A stretch of DNA of 32,620 nucleotides. Origin: Flavobacteriaceae bacterium (lineage in GTDB: Bacteria; Bacteroidota; Bacteroidia; Flavobacteriales; Flavobacteriaceae). The stretch covers positions 233,703-266,322 of the forward strand of contig CP070778.1 of the NCBI GenBank assembly GCA_020346245.1, read 5' to 3'. Positions 24,737 through 32,162 of the stretch are shown in pieces. Position 1 is the stretch's first letter. Each line of letters begins with the position of its first letter. Below the pieces are notes generated by a model. The model had not been told where the DNA came from. It saw only the letters and a list, made by a program, of their open reading frames with translations, and made no database searches. The translations under genes were made by a program, and so were the position numbers.

Positions 24737-26389
24737 TTAGTTCAAAAGCTCACGGGCATGGGCAAGTGCAGAATCTGAGAGACTTTTACCACCAAGCATT
24801 TCCGCCAATTCAAAAACTCTCTCATCTTCCAGCAATTCTTTCATTTGTGTTTGAGTACTGTCATCTTCATCCGTTTTAAACACTTTAAAATGATGATCGC
24901 CCTTGGAGGCAATTTGGGGAAGATGTGTTATAGAAAAAACCTGCATGTTCCGGCTCATTCTATACATAATATCTCCCATACGGTTCGATATCTCGCCCGA
25001 AACACCACTATCTATCTCATCAAACATTAAGGTAGGTAAATGCTCATAGCGAGCGAGTATCGATTTTATTACTAGCATAATACGGGAGAGTTCTCCTCCG
25101 GAAGCAACCTTTTTTAATGTATTGTAATCTGATCCCTTATTTGCGGAAAATAGAAATAGCAGTGTATCGGTGCCATTAGATTTATATTCTTCAGCAGGGA
25201 TAATATCAATTTTGAAAGTGGCATTAGGCAGTCCCAGAGCGCTCAGAGAAGTTTCAAGTTTTTTCTTTATTTCGGGAATTACATTTTTTCGGCGAACAGA
25301 TAACAAATTGGCCTCATTATCCAATTCTTTTTTTAATTCTTCAATTAAGTTTCCTTTATCCTCTATCTCTTCTTCAAGATTTTGAGTAGCATTAACCTTG
25401 CTTGCAAGATTTTCCTTTATGTTTATCAATTGAGTTATATCTGAAACGTCATGTTTTCTTTGCAGGTCATATATGACCTGTAATTTAGAATTAATTTCTT
25501 CAAGTTTCCCCGGATCTGGTTCAATATCTTCCTGCATAATTTGCATTTCCTCGGCAAGGTCTTTTAATTCAATAAAAACAGAATCAATTCGTTCCTTAAG
25601 TGGCGTAAATTTATTACCTATACCAGATAGTTTTATCAATATTAACTTAAGTTCCTGAAACAAATTTAAAATACCTACCTGATCGTCCTTCAGTATCTGA
25701 TTCCCTTTAGATAGATTTTCCAGGACAGTCTCAATATTGTTCAATTGTTCGTATTCATCTTCCAATATTTCCTGGAGTCCTTCTTCAAGATATATTGAGT
25801 CCAATTCATTTAACAGAAAAGTATTGTAATCATGCTCTTTATTGGCATTTTTTTGAAATTCAATGAGTGCCTCAAATTCCTGTAAAGTAGTTTTATATTT
25901 TCCCAGTTTATTGGTATAGGCATCCAGGATACTTGCATTGTCCGCAATTGCATCAATTAGCTTTAACTGAAAATCATGTTCAGTTAACTGCAAGGTTTGA
26001 TGCTGTGAATGAATATCAACAAGTCGTTTCCCCAATTGTGTCAATATATCCAGGGTAACTGGCGAGTCATTCACAAATGCTCTTGATTTGCCACCAGGAT
26101 GGATTTCGCGTCGTACAATGGTATTGGGGTCATATTCCAGATCATGCCTGTCAAAAAATGACTTTAAATTATAATTTTTGAGGTCAAAAACAGCTTCAAT
26201 TACACATTTGGTTTCTTTATCCTTTAGTGAAGACATGTCTGCTCGTTTGCCTAAAACCAAGGATAGCCCTCCTAAAAGAATAGACTTACCGGCTCCTGTT
26301 TCACCTGTAATAGTGGTAAATCCTTCCGTGAAGTTTACATTGAGATTATCAATTAATGCATAATTTTTTATAGACAGATTTATCAGCAC
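24737..26389 (-). CDS. recN: DNA repair protein RecN
   Basis: SMC-like ATPase that acts early in recombinational repair of double-strand breaks. The 550-aa chain begins MLINLSIKNYALIDNLNV with Walker A ITGETGAGKSILLGGL (GETGAGKS at 29-36). It has VDIHSQHQTLQL and long coiled-coil arms (about 150-365) around a short hinge. The C-terminal half-ATPase has the ABC signature VASGGELSRIML and Walker B PTLMFDEIDSGVSG, then ITHLPQIASKGDHHF. The start is GTG: no in-frame ATG precedes it, and this N-terminus matches the family exactly. It follows the DUF4835 gene by about 60 bases, with a weak -7 box between. Confidence 0.97.
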   Translation of the reverse strand: MLINLSIKNYALIDNLNVNFTEGFTTITGETGAGKSILLGGLSLVLGKRADMSSLKDKETKCVIEAVFDLKNYNLKSFFDRHDLEYDPNTIVRREIHPGGKSRAFVNDSPVTLDILTQLGKRLVDIHSQHQTLQLTEHDFQLKLIDAIADNASILDAYTNKLGKYKTTLQEFEALIEFQKNANKEHDYNTFLLNELDSIYLEEGLQEILEDEYEQLNNIETVLENLSKGNQILKDDQVGILNLFQELKLILIKLSGIGNKFTPLKERIDSVFIELKDLAEEMQIMQEDIEPDPGKLEEINSKLQVIYDLQRKHDVSDITQLINIKENLASKVNATQNLEEEIEDKGNLIEELKKELDNEANLLSVRRKNVIPEIKKKLETSLSALGLPNATFKIDIIPAEEYKSNGTDTLLFLFSANKGSDYNTLKKVASGGELSRIMLVIKSILARYEHLPTLMFDEIDSGVSGEISNRMGDIMYRMSRNMQVFSITHLPQIASKGDHHFKVFKTDEDDSTQTQMKELLEDERVFELAEMLGGKSLSDSALAHARELLN

Positions 26390-26413
26390 AATTATAGTAT
26401 ATGATATGATCTG

Positions 26414-26421
26414 TAAAGATA
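26414..26421 (-). promoter_or_regulatory. Possible -7 box of recN
   Basis: Minus-strand TATCTTTA has one mismatch to TAnnTTTG and lies 24 bases before the GTG start. recN could also be read through from the bamD operon. No SOS-like box was recognised. Confidence 0.3.
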
Positions 26422-26449
26422 AATTATTATTGGAATGAAATGGAAGTGG

Positions 26450-27343
26450 TTAATAGGTTATTTCATCCCAGGTAGAAGAATAAAAAGGTGCCACTTTATT
26501 CAAAGTCTCTTTTAGTGAAACAACATCTACCTTAGGTCCATCCGAAAAAATATCTTGTATTTCTTCAGATTTGGCATCGAAGAAAGTTTGAATTAAGAAT
26601 GCATTAGGTCTGCGTTGAGTTAAGGTCTCAAACAACCTCATAGAACCTGCTATTACCTGCTTGCCAGTGCTATTATTATCCCCTAATATATCTAAACCCT
26701 TGCGGTGATAATTGTACATGGCAATCCTATATTCTCTAAAAGTATTCGACAACAGGTTATCTACCAATACAAATCGCGTTCTATTATTCGATGCATTTTG
26801 GCTCCAACCCAAAGAACCAGAACCCTGAGCCTGATTTACAATTTGTTGTGCTTCTTTATAAAATTCTGTGCCGCCTTCCAATGCAAAAGTATCTGCATCC
26901 AACCCCAGCATTATGTAAACATAATATGAGATAACTCCAACCAGATTGGAATCAAAAACATTAGGGTTATATACCAAAGGTTCAAACTCTATATAACGAA
27001 AATTGAACTCATTATCCTTATAATTAAAAATGGGACTTTCATAAGAAGTATTAAAAACGGGACGAGAAGACTGAATCTGAATATTTGCACTAAATCTGTC
27101 AGAGGCATAGTCCGTTACTGTAATAAACATTCTGGCATTAACCCTCTCATTTTCATTGTAAATCCTATTCGTCCATTGACTTTTATTTACAAAATCATTC
27201 AAGGCTCGTTCTAAAGTCAAAAATATTTGCCTGTTGGTCTGATTAACCTGATCCGCATTAACCGTAATTGTACAGTTAAGTTCCTGCGCATTGATATAAC
27301 TGGCAAAAAGAAAACTAAAAAAGAGAATTAAAAAATTACGCAT
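26450..27343 (-). CDS. DUF4835 family exported protein (possible PorD-type T9SS protein)
   Basis: A 297-aa secreted protein with signal peptide MRNFLILFFSFLFASYINAQ, then ELNCTITVNADQVNQTNRQIF, FTNRIYNENE-like and YVYIMLGLDADTFALEGG segments, the pattern of the Bacteroidota DUF4835 family. From memory some annotations name this family PorD, linked to type IX secretion; I hold that loosely. The ATG at 27343 is preferred to one seven codons upstream because it puts the signal peptide directly at the N-terminus. It overlaps the coaBC stop by 8 bases, so translation is coupled. The conserved bamD-rpoZ-coaBC-DUF4835 order supports the call. Confidence 0.86.
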   Translation of the reverse strand: MRNFLILFFSFLFASYINAQELNCTITVNADQVNQTNRQIFLTLERALNDFVNKSQWTNRIYNENERVNARMFITVTDYASDRFSANIQIQSSRPVFNTSYESPIFNYKDNEFNFRYIEFEPLVYNPNVFDSNLVGVISYYVYIMLGLDADTFALEGGTEFYKEAQQIVNQAQGSGSLGWSQNASNNRTRFVLVDNLLSNTFREYRIAMYNYHRKGLDILGDNNSTGKQVIAGSMRLFETLTQRRPNAFLIQTFFDAKSEEIQDIFSDGPKVDVVSLKETLNKVAPFYSSTWDEITY

Positions 27344-28541
27344 GACCCCTGTGGATGATTTCATTGAATATGTCTAAGGCTACTTCAGCCTTATTCTTAA
27401 CTTCAAACGTTTTTATCTCTAAATTCTTATCTATAAATGTTATTTTGTTTGTTGATTTCCCAAACCCTGCATCTTTGTCATTTAGTGAATTAAGAACAAT
27501 GGCATCTAAATTCTTTTTTTGTAATTTATTTTTTGCATTCTCGAGCTCGTTTTCGGTCTCCAATGCAAAACCCACTAAATATTGATGCTTCTTCTTATCT
27601 CCCATTGATAAAAGGATATCCTTATTTTTAACCAAATTAATCTTAAGGGTTTCAGCATCTTTTTTAATTTTTTGTTCGGATACATTGTCCGGTCTGTAGT
27701 CAGACACGGCAGCTGCGCCGATAGCAATGTCGCAATCCACATAATACCTATGAACGGCAAGAAACATTTCCTGAGCAGATACAACCCTTACAATTTCTAT
27801 AGACGAATTCTCTGCTGTTAATTGCGAAGGTCCTGAAATCAAAACAACTTCACCCCCAAGTTTAGCTGCTGCTTTGGCCAATTCAAATCCCATAAGACCT
27901 GATGAATGATTACCAATAAAGCGCACCGGGTCAATTGCTTCATATGTAGGTCCGGCTGTTATTAACACTTTTTTACCTTTTAATGGTAAGGTACCGGCAA
28001 TGTGCTCCTGCATAAACTGAACAATATCTTCCGGTTCCGACATACGCCCTTTACCAAATAACCCGCTTGCCAATTCGCCTTCCCCGGCAGGAATCATAAT
28101 GTTGCCAAAAGTCTGTAATTTTTTAAGGCTGGCCTTTGTTGCCGGGTGCTTATACATATCAAGATCCATCGCCGGAGCAAAGAATACCTCGCATTTAGCT
28201 GAGAAATAGGTAGCCAGTAATAGGTTATCACAAGTGCCATTCGCCATTTTACTAAGCGTATTGGCAGTAGCCGGGGCAATAAGCATGATATCTGCCCATA
28301 GGCCAAGTTCAACATGGTTGTTCCAGTCTACACTCCCCTCTTCTTCCTCTATAAAACTGGTAAGCACAGGATTTTTGGACAAAGTAGCCAAGGTAAGAGG
28401 AGTAACAAAAGAAAGAGCGCTTTCAGTTAAGATAACCTTAACTTCGGCGCCTGCTTTAATTAATAATCTAACCAGAAAGGTGGTTTTGTAAGCAGCGATA
28501 CCTCCGGTAATACCTAAAAGGATTTTTTTGCCGCTTAACAT
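27336..28541 (-). CDS. coaBC: Bifunctional phosphopantothenoylcysteine decarboxylase/phosphopantothenate-cysteine ligase
   Basis: Catalyses two consecutive CoA-synthesis steps: CoaB couples cysteine to phosphopantothenate, and CoaC decarboxylates the product with FMN. The 401-aa chain has the CoaC flavoprotein half (about 1-185): LLGITGGIAAYK, NHVELGLWADIMLIAPATANTLSKMANG with the conserved His, and FFAPAMDLDMY. At the position of the usual ACGxxGxGR cysteine it reads ELASGLFGKGRM. The CoaB half (about 190-401) has VLITAGPTYEAIDPVRFIGNHSSG, IGAAAVSDYRP and QKIKKDAETLKINLVKNKDIL. It lies 1 base after rpoZ and overlaps the DUF4835 gene. Confidence 0.95.
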   Translation of the reverse strand: MLSGKKILLGITGGIAAYKTTFLVRLLIKAGAEVKVILTESALSFVTPLTLATLSKNPVLTSFIEEEEGSVDWNNHVELGLWADIMLIAPATANTLSKMANGTCDNLLLATYFSAKCEVFFAPAMDLDMYKHPATKASLKKLQTFGNIMIPAGEGELASGLFGKGRMSEPEDIVQFMQEHIAGTLPLKGKKVLITAGPTYEAIDPVRFIGNHSSGLMGFELAKAAAKLGGEVVLISGPSQLTAENSSIEIVRVVSAQEMFLAVHRYYVDCDIAIGAAAVSDYRPDNVSEQKIKKDAETLKINLVKNKDILLSMGDKKKHQYLVGFALETENELENAKNKLQKKNLDAIVLNSLNDKDAGFGKSTNKITFIDKNLEIKTFEVKNKAEVALDIFNEIIHRGHA

Positions 28542-28542
28542 A

Positions 28543-28878
28543 TTACTGCTGGTCTTTCTCCGTATTCCTGTAGTATATTTTGTCTTCCAACCATTCCAGG
28601 ACAGCTAAAGCATGTGGTTTGGGAAGTTTTTCATAAAACTTTGAAACTTCAATTTGCTCCTTATTTTCAAATACTTCCTCCAGGCTATCACTATAAGTGG
28701 CAAATTCTTCAAGTTTTTCCAATAGTTCCTTTTTAATCTCAGAATTAATCTGGATTGCTCTTTTGGCTGTTACAGATATAGCTTCATAAATGTTATCTGT
28801 CTTATCATCAAACTCATTTCTATTGATGGTCACGGTAGAAACCGGGGCTTTGGAATTCTTCAAATCGTTCATATTCAT
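28543..28878 (-). CDS. rpoZ: RNA polymerase omega subunit (Bacteroidota type)
   Basis: Small RNA polymerase subunit that helps fold and hold beta'. The 111-aa product has the Rpb6/omega-like core NIYEAISVTAKRAIQINSEIKKELLEKLEEF, with the A-K-R-A-x-Q-I segment of the omega family, then an acidic helix and PKPHALAVLEWLEDKIYYR typical of the Bacteroidota version. Its start overlaps the bamD stop by 4 bases and its stop is one base from coaBC, matching the conserved gene order. A second Met three residues in could also be the start. Confidence 0.88.
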   Translation of the reverse strand: MNMNDLKNSKAPVSTVTINRNEFDDKTDNIYEAISVTAKRAIQINSEIKKELLEKLEEFATYSDSLEEVFENKEQIEVSKFYEKLPKPHALAVLEWLEDKIYYRNTEKDQQ

Positions 28879-29717
28879 TTTGAAAGGTTTTCTTGTTCGG
28901 AATAATCGTTTAATTGTTCATCTACTTTTTCTATCAAATCATTGGCCACTTCGGCATATTTGCTTTCAGGAAAGTATTTAAACAAATTGTTGTAAGCTGC
29001 TTTTGCATTCTCGAGTCGCTCTTTTCTACGATTCTCTGTACTATTTAAGGCCAAATTTGTAGTTGCTTCAATTTTGAGATAAAGTGCATCCTCGCGATAA
29101 ATTGAACCGGGGTTATCTGAAATAAAATTATCCAGGGCCGCAATTGCAGAAACACTATAATCTAAAATATAAGACTTACCTAGTTTTGTAAATTGCTTGG
29201 CTACTTCAAACTCCTTGCGCTCTTTCTTAGTTCTTAACTCCTTGGCCATTATATTAGCCTCTGCAAAATACTCAGATTCCGGGTAAAGATTTATAAATAA
29301 CTGTAATTTGGTAAGCGCCTTGTCTGTATCAGTCTGGTCTACGGAATATCTTGGTGAAAGCATATAATAGCTTTTTGCCCCAAGAAAAGCAGCTTCAGAG
29401 GCCTTATCACTTTTAGGGTATGACTTTAAAAAACGTTCAAACTGATACCCCGCAAAATTATAATCCTCTATTTCAAAGTAACTATTTGCAAAGAAGAACA
29501 TTACCCGCTCTCCCTGTGGTTTTCCTACATATCCAGGAGCAATTTGCTCGAATAAGCGATTAGCCTTTTTAAATTCCCCCTCATTATAGAGTTTTTCGGC
29601 AAGTTCATATTTCGCCTTAGTATTAGGCTTTTTCAGTACCTTCTGGTATTCACCACATGAATTTAAGGCAACAACAATTAGGAGTAGGAAAGAAAAAAGT
29701 TTAGTTCTGAAAAACAT
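28875..29717 (-). CDS. bamD: Outer-membrane assembly lipoprotein BamD
   Basis: Lipoprotein of the BAM complex that helps insert beta-barrel proteins into the outer membrane. The 280-aa chain has signal FSFLLLIVVALNSC with lipid Cys at 21, then TPR repeats: YELAEKLYNEGEFKKANRLFEQI, FFFANSYFEIEDYNFAGYQFERFLKSYPKSDKASEAAFLGAKSYY, LTKLQLFINLYPESEYFAEAN, and the C-terminal AKAAYNNLFKYFPESKYAEVAND. This order and the neighbourhood are typical of BamD/YfiO. It heads the bamD-rpoZ-coaBC-DUF4835 operon. An exact -7 box sits 4 bases before its ATG. Confidence 0.94.
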   Translation of the reverse strand: MFFRTKLFSFLLLIVVALNSCGEYQKVLKKPNTKAKYELAEKLYNEGEFKKANRLFEQIAPGYVGKPQGERVMFFFANSYFEIEDYNFAGYQFERFLKSYPKSDKASEAAFLGAKSYYMLSPRYSVDQTDTDKALTKLQLFINLYPESEYFAEANIMAKELRTKKERKEFEVAKQFTKLGKSYILDYSVSAIAALDNFISDNPGSIYREDALYLKIEATTNLALNSTENRRKERLENAKAAYNNLFKYFPESKYAEVANDLIEKVDEQLNDYSEQENLSK

Positions 29718-29721
29718 TTTG

Positions 29722-29729
29722 CAAAATTA
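29722..29729 (-). promoter_or_regulatory. Probable -7 box of the bamD operon, abutting the start codon
   Basis: Minus-strand TAATTTTG matches TAnnTTTG exactly and leaves only 4 bases before the bamD ATG. The predicted transcript would start at or next to the A of ATG. Confidence 0.45.
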
Positions 29730-29841
29730 GGAATAATTGCTGGAATAAAAAACATTAATTCCGTACGAAGATAACACCTGAAAGATCAATAAAAAGGGAT
29801 ATAGAAGAAGTTTTAACCTAATTTTGGCATTTTCAATTCTA

Positions 29842-29879
29842 AAGTATTTGGGTAAATTAACGTAAAAGCCAAAATACTT
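29842..29879. repeat. Imperfect inverted repeat after dapA
   Basis: AAGTATTTGGG (29842-29852) and CCAAAATACTT (29869-29879) pair at 10 of 11 positions around a 16-base loop, just downstream of the dapA stop. There is no good T tract on either strand, so it may be a weak dapA terminator or an mRNA 3' stem. The rest of the 170-base dapA-bamD gap shows nothing else recognisable apart from the bamD -7 box. Confidence 0.45.
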
Positions 29880-29887
29880 ACTAAAAA

Positions 29888-30778
29888 CTACGCTTTGATT
29901 TTTGAAAAAGCTCTTAAAAATTCATCTATTTCAACTTTGAGTTTTGGTGAGGCTTCTACTAAAGGTAAACGGACAGCGGAGCCACATATTCCATGGGCAT
30001 CCAAAACCGACTTTATACCTGCCGGATTTCCTTCTTTGAACATTAATTTCATTCCCTCCATCATTGAATTATGCAAGGCATATGCCTCCTTTTCTTGGCC
30101 TTCCAATCCCAGTTTTATCATCCTGGAAAATTCATTTGGCAAACCTTGACCCAAAACAGAAATAACACCTGCGCCACCTTCAGTAATGGTTGGCAAAGCC
30201 ATAAAATCATCTCCTGATATTACCAAAAATTCTGAGGGTAAAATGCGTATTAGTCTTCTTATTTGGGTTATATCTCCTGAAGCTTCCTTTATTCCAACAA
30301 TATTGGTACAATCCTGTGCAAGTCTCAGCACTGTTTCGGGTTCAATATTGCTTCCTGTTCTGCCAGGGACATTGTATAATATAAGAGGCTTATCAGAGGC
30401 TTCGGCTAAAGTTTTATAATGGCGGTATATTCCCTCCTGCGTGGGTTTATTGTAATAGGGGGATACGGATAAGACCGCCTCAAAATCCTCAAGACTGGTC
30501 TGTTTTAATTCTTCGGCTAAAAGCCTGGTATTGTTACCGCCTATGCCAATAACAAGAGGAAGTCTTCCGGCATTTTCTTGCACTACAACATCAATAACCA
30601 ACTGTTTTTCAGAACTTGATAGCGTTACAGATTCTCCGGTAGTGCCTAAAATGACAAGATAATCGACATTTCCGTTAACGCAATAGTTTACAATGCGCCT
30701 TAAGGCCGCAATGTCAATTGATAAATCCTGGTTGAAAGGAGTTATCAATGCAACTCCGGTTCCTAGTAAATTTTTCAT
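29888..30778 (-). CDS. dapA: 4-hydroxy-tetrahydrodipicolinate synthase
   Basis: Condenses pyruvate with aspartate semialdehyde, the committed step to diaminopimelate and lysine. At 296 aa it is full length. The TIM-barrel motifs are intact: LGTTGESVTLSSSEK (T46/T47), SPYYNKPTQEGIYRHY, ILYNVPGRTG with Y135 and R140, and the Schiff-base lysine K164 in NIVGIKEASGDI. FLVISGDDFMALPTITEGGAGVISVLGQG completes the barrel. It lies 11 bases downstream of the DUF6913-like gene and is probably cotranscribed with it from the -7 box at 31347-31354. Confidence 0.97.
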   Translation of the reverse strand: MKNLLGTGVALITPFNQDLSIDIAALRRIVNYCVNGNVDYLVILGTTGESVTLSSSEKQLVIDVVVQENAGRLPLVIGIGGNNTRLLAEELKQTSLEDFEAVLSVSPYYNKPTQEGIYRHYKTLAEASDKPLILYNVPGRTGSNIEPETVLRLAQDCTNIVGIKEASGDITQIRRLIRILPSEFLVISGDDFMALPTITEGGAGVISVLGQGLPNEFSRMIKLGLEGQEKEAYALHNSMMEGMKLMFKEGNPAGIKSVLDAHGICGSAVRLPLVEASPKLKVEIDEFLRAFSKIKA

Positions 30779-30789
30779 AATTATTTACT

Positions 30790-31329
30790 TCAAGCATCAA
30801 TTTCACCCAGGACTTTAAGATATTTTTTAAGTTCTTTCTTAAAAGTATTAAAGTCCGAAAGTGATGTCTCTAATATAAGATCATTATGCCTTTCGTCTAT
30901 CTCCGCAAAGCCTACATTTATTCTTGCTCTTGTCTTTACGGTCATTAGCTGAAGCATTAAATTTTCTTCATTGTAATAATTCACCAACATATCATATTCC
31001 CTGCTTAAAAACTCCAAAGCGTAACTATTTTCTATGTCCCCTTTCCAGCCAAGGTCCTTGTCTGAAAAAACAGGGGTTGCATAAGGTGAATTCTTATCGT
31101 AATAATTTTTATAACCGATAATTTTAATGGCATTGGGCCTTAATTTAAAGTCTTCTACAAATTCGTAAAATAATTCAGCCTTATCAAATTTATCCAGGTC
31201 CACAATGATTGCAATTGAGGTAATACCCTTTTTTCGTACCACTTCCTCAGAAGGATTTTCAATTTGTTCCTCTAAATATTTTAAGCCAGATTTGTATTTA
31301 AATTTATCTTTAAGTGCCTTTAAAAACAT
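30790..31329 (-). CDS. DUF6913-like protein upstream of dapA
   Basis: A 179-aa cytosolic protein without signal peptide or membrane helix. It begins MFLKALKDKFKYKSGLKYLEEQI and contains IAIIVDLDKFDKAELFYEFVEDF, KIIGYKNY, DKDLGWKGDIENSYALEFLSREYDMLVNYY and a C-terminus ending in FNTFKKELKKYLKVLG. I match it from memory to the Flavobacteriaceae family called DUF6913 that precedes dapA. The predicted alpha/beta pattern could hold a receiver-like or Rossmann fold, but no catalytic motif is visible. The tight 11-base link to dapA suggests shared expression, not a proven shared role. Confidence 0.82.
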   Translation of the reverse strand: MFLKALKDKFKYKSGLKYLEEQIENPSEEVVRKKGITSIAIIVDLDKFDKAELFYEFVEDFKLRPNAIKIIGYKNYYDKNSPYATPVFSDKDLGWKGDIENSYALEFLSREYDMLVNYYNEENLMLQLMTVKTRARINVGFAEIDERHNDLILETSLSDFNTFKKELKKYLKVLGEIDA

Positions 31330-31330
31330 T

Positions 31331-31338
31331 TACTTTTG
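31331..31338 (+). promoter_or_regulatory. Probable -7 box of the 5'-nucleotidase genes
   Basis: TACTTTTG is an exact TAnnTTTG match, giving a leader of about 50 bases before the ATG at 31396. It lies only 8 bases from the oppositely directed -7 box at 31347-31354. Confidence 0.5.
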
Positions 31339-31346
31339 CATTTAAG

Positions 31347-31354
31347 CAAATGTA
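31347..31354 (-). promoter_or_regulatory. Probable -7 box of the DUF6913-dapA operon
   Basis: Minus-strand TACATTTG is an exact TAnnTTTG match, 17 bases before the ATG at 31329. Predicted start sites of this and the plus-strand promoter nearly coincide at about 31342-31343. Confidence 0.5.
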
Positions 31355-31395
31355 ATTAATATCCATGCAACTATTATGCTAAGATAATAAGGATA

Positions 31396-32160
31396 ATGAT
31401 TTTAAAAATACAACATTTTGTTATTTTTGTAACAATTACAAGTATTTGTGCGTGCAAAGAGACTCCGAAACAGCTTAGCAGCATCTCCGGCCAGCAGATC
31501 CCTATTACGGATTCCATTTATGTTGCAGATTCCATAGACCTATTTATTGCACCTTACAGAAATCGCATAAATGAGGTTCTGGATAGCACATTGGCATATG
31601 CCCCCAGGCAAATCACCAAGAAAGATGGCAAATACAATACTTCGGCGGGAAATTTAATGGCTGATATTATACTTAGTGAAGCAAACCCCATATTTAAATC
31701 CAGAACCGGCCAGGAAATAGATTTTGTGGTTTCAAATCACGGTGGAATTCGAAGTATAATCTCCGAAGGTAAAATAAATGCAAGAACGGCCTATGAAGTA
31801 ATGCCATTTGATAATTCAATAGTGGTTGTTGCCCTTAAAGGAAAGGAGGTCAGGGATTTGGTTTCCTTCCTGATAAACGCAAAAAATCCGCATCTTATAG
31901 CCGGCATACAGATCATTTTGAATAAAAATGAAACCCTTAAAGATGTGAATATTAATGGGTTACCTTTTGATGAAAATAGAACCTATAATGTAGCTACTTC
32001 CAATTATTTAGCGGATGGTGGTAGTAATATGGGTTTTTTTAAGGATAGTCTAAACACCTTTGACTTAAATTATTTGATCAGGAATGCGATGATTGATTAT
32101 TTTAAAAAAGTAGATACCCTTACCGCAGTAGTGGATGATCGCTTTATTATAATTAAATAG
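31396..32160 (+). CDS. 5'-nucleotidase C-terminal domain lipoprotein
   Basis: A 254-aa lipoprotein (MILKIQHFVIFVTITSICAC, lipid Cys at 20) consisting only of the UshA-type C-terminal, substrate-binding domain. Motifs: KYNTSAGNLMADIILSEA, IDFVVSNHGGIRSIISEGKI, YEVMPFDNSIVVVALKGKEVRDLV and YNVATSNYLADGGSNMGFF, which in full-length 5'-nucleotidases hold the nucleotide base and ribose. The catalytic metallophosphatase domain is absent and is encoded by the next gene, 2 bases on. The pair should assemble into one periplasmic nucleotidase; that is inference. Confidence 0.92.
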   Translation: MILKIQHFVIFVTITSICACKETPKQLSSISGQQIPITDSIYVADSIDLFIAPYRNRINEVLDSTLAYAPRQITKKDGKYNTSAGNLMADIILSEANPIFKSRTGQEIDFVVSNHGGIRSIISEGKINARTAYEVMPFDNSIVVVALKGKEVRDLVSFLINAKNPHLIAGIQIILNKNETLKDVNINGLPFDENRTYNVATSNYLADGGSNMGFFKDSLNTFDLNYLIRNAMIDYFKKVDTLTAVVDDRFIIIK

Positions 32161-32162
32161 AA

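Noticed and set aside
29819..29826. Plus-strand TAATTTTG in the dapA-bamD gap
   Set aside because: It would transcribe antisense into dapA with no gene to serve, so chance occurrence is likelier.
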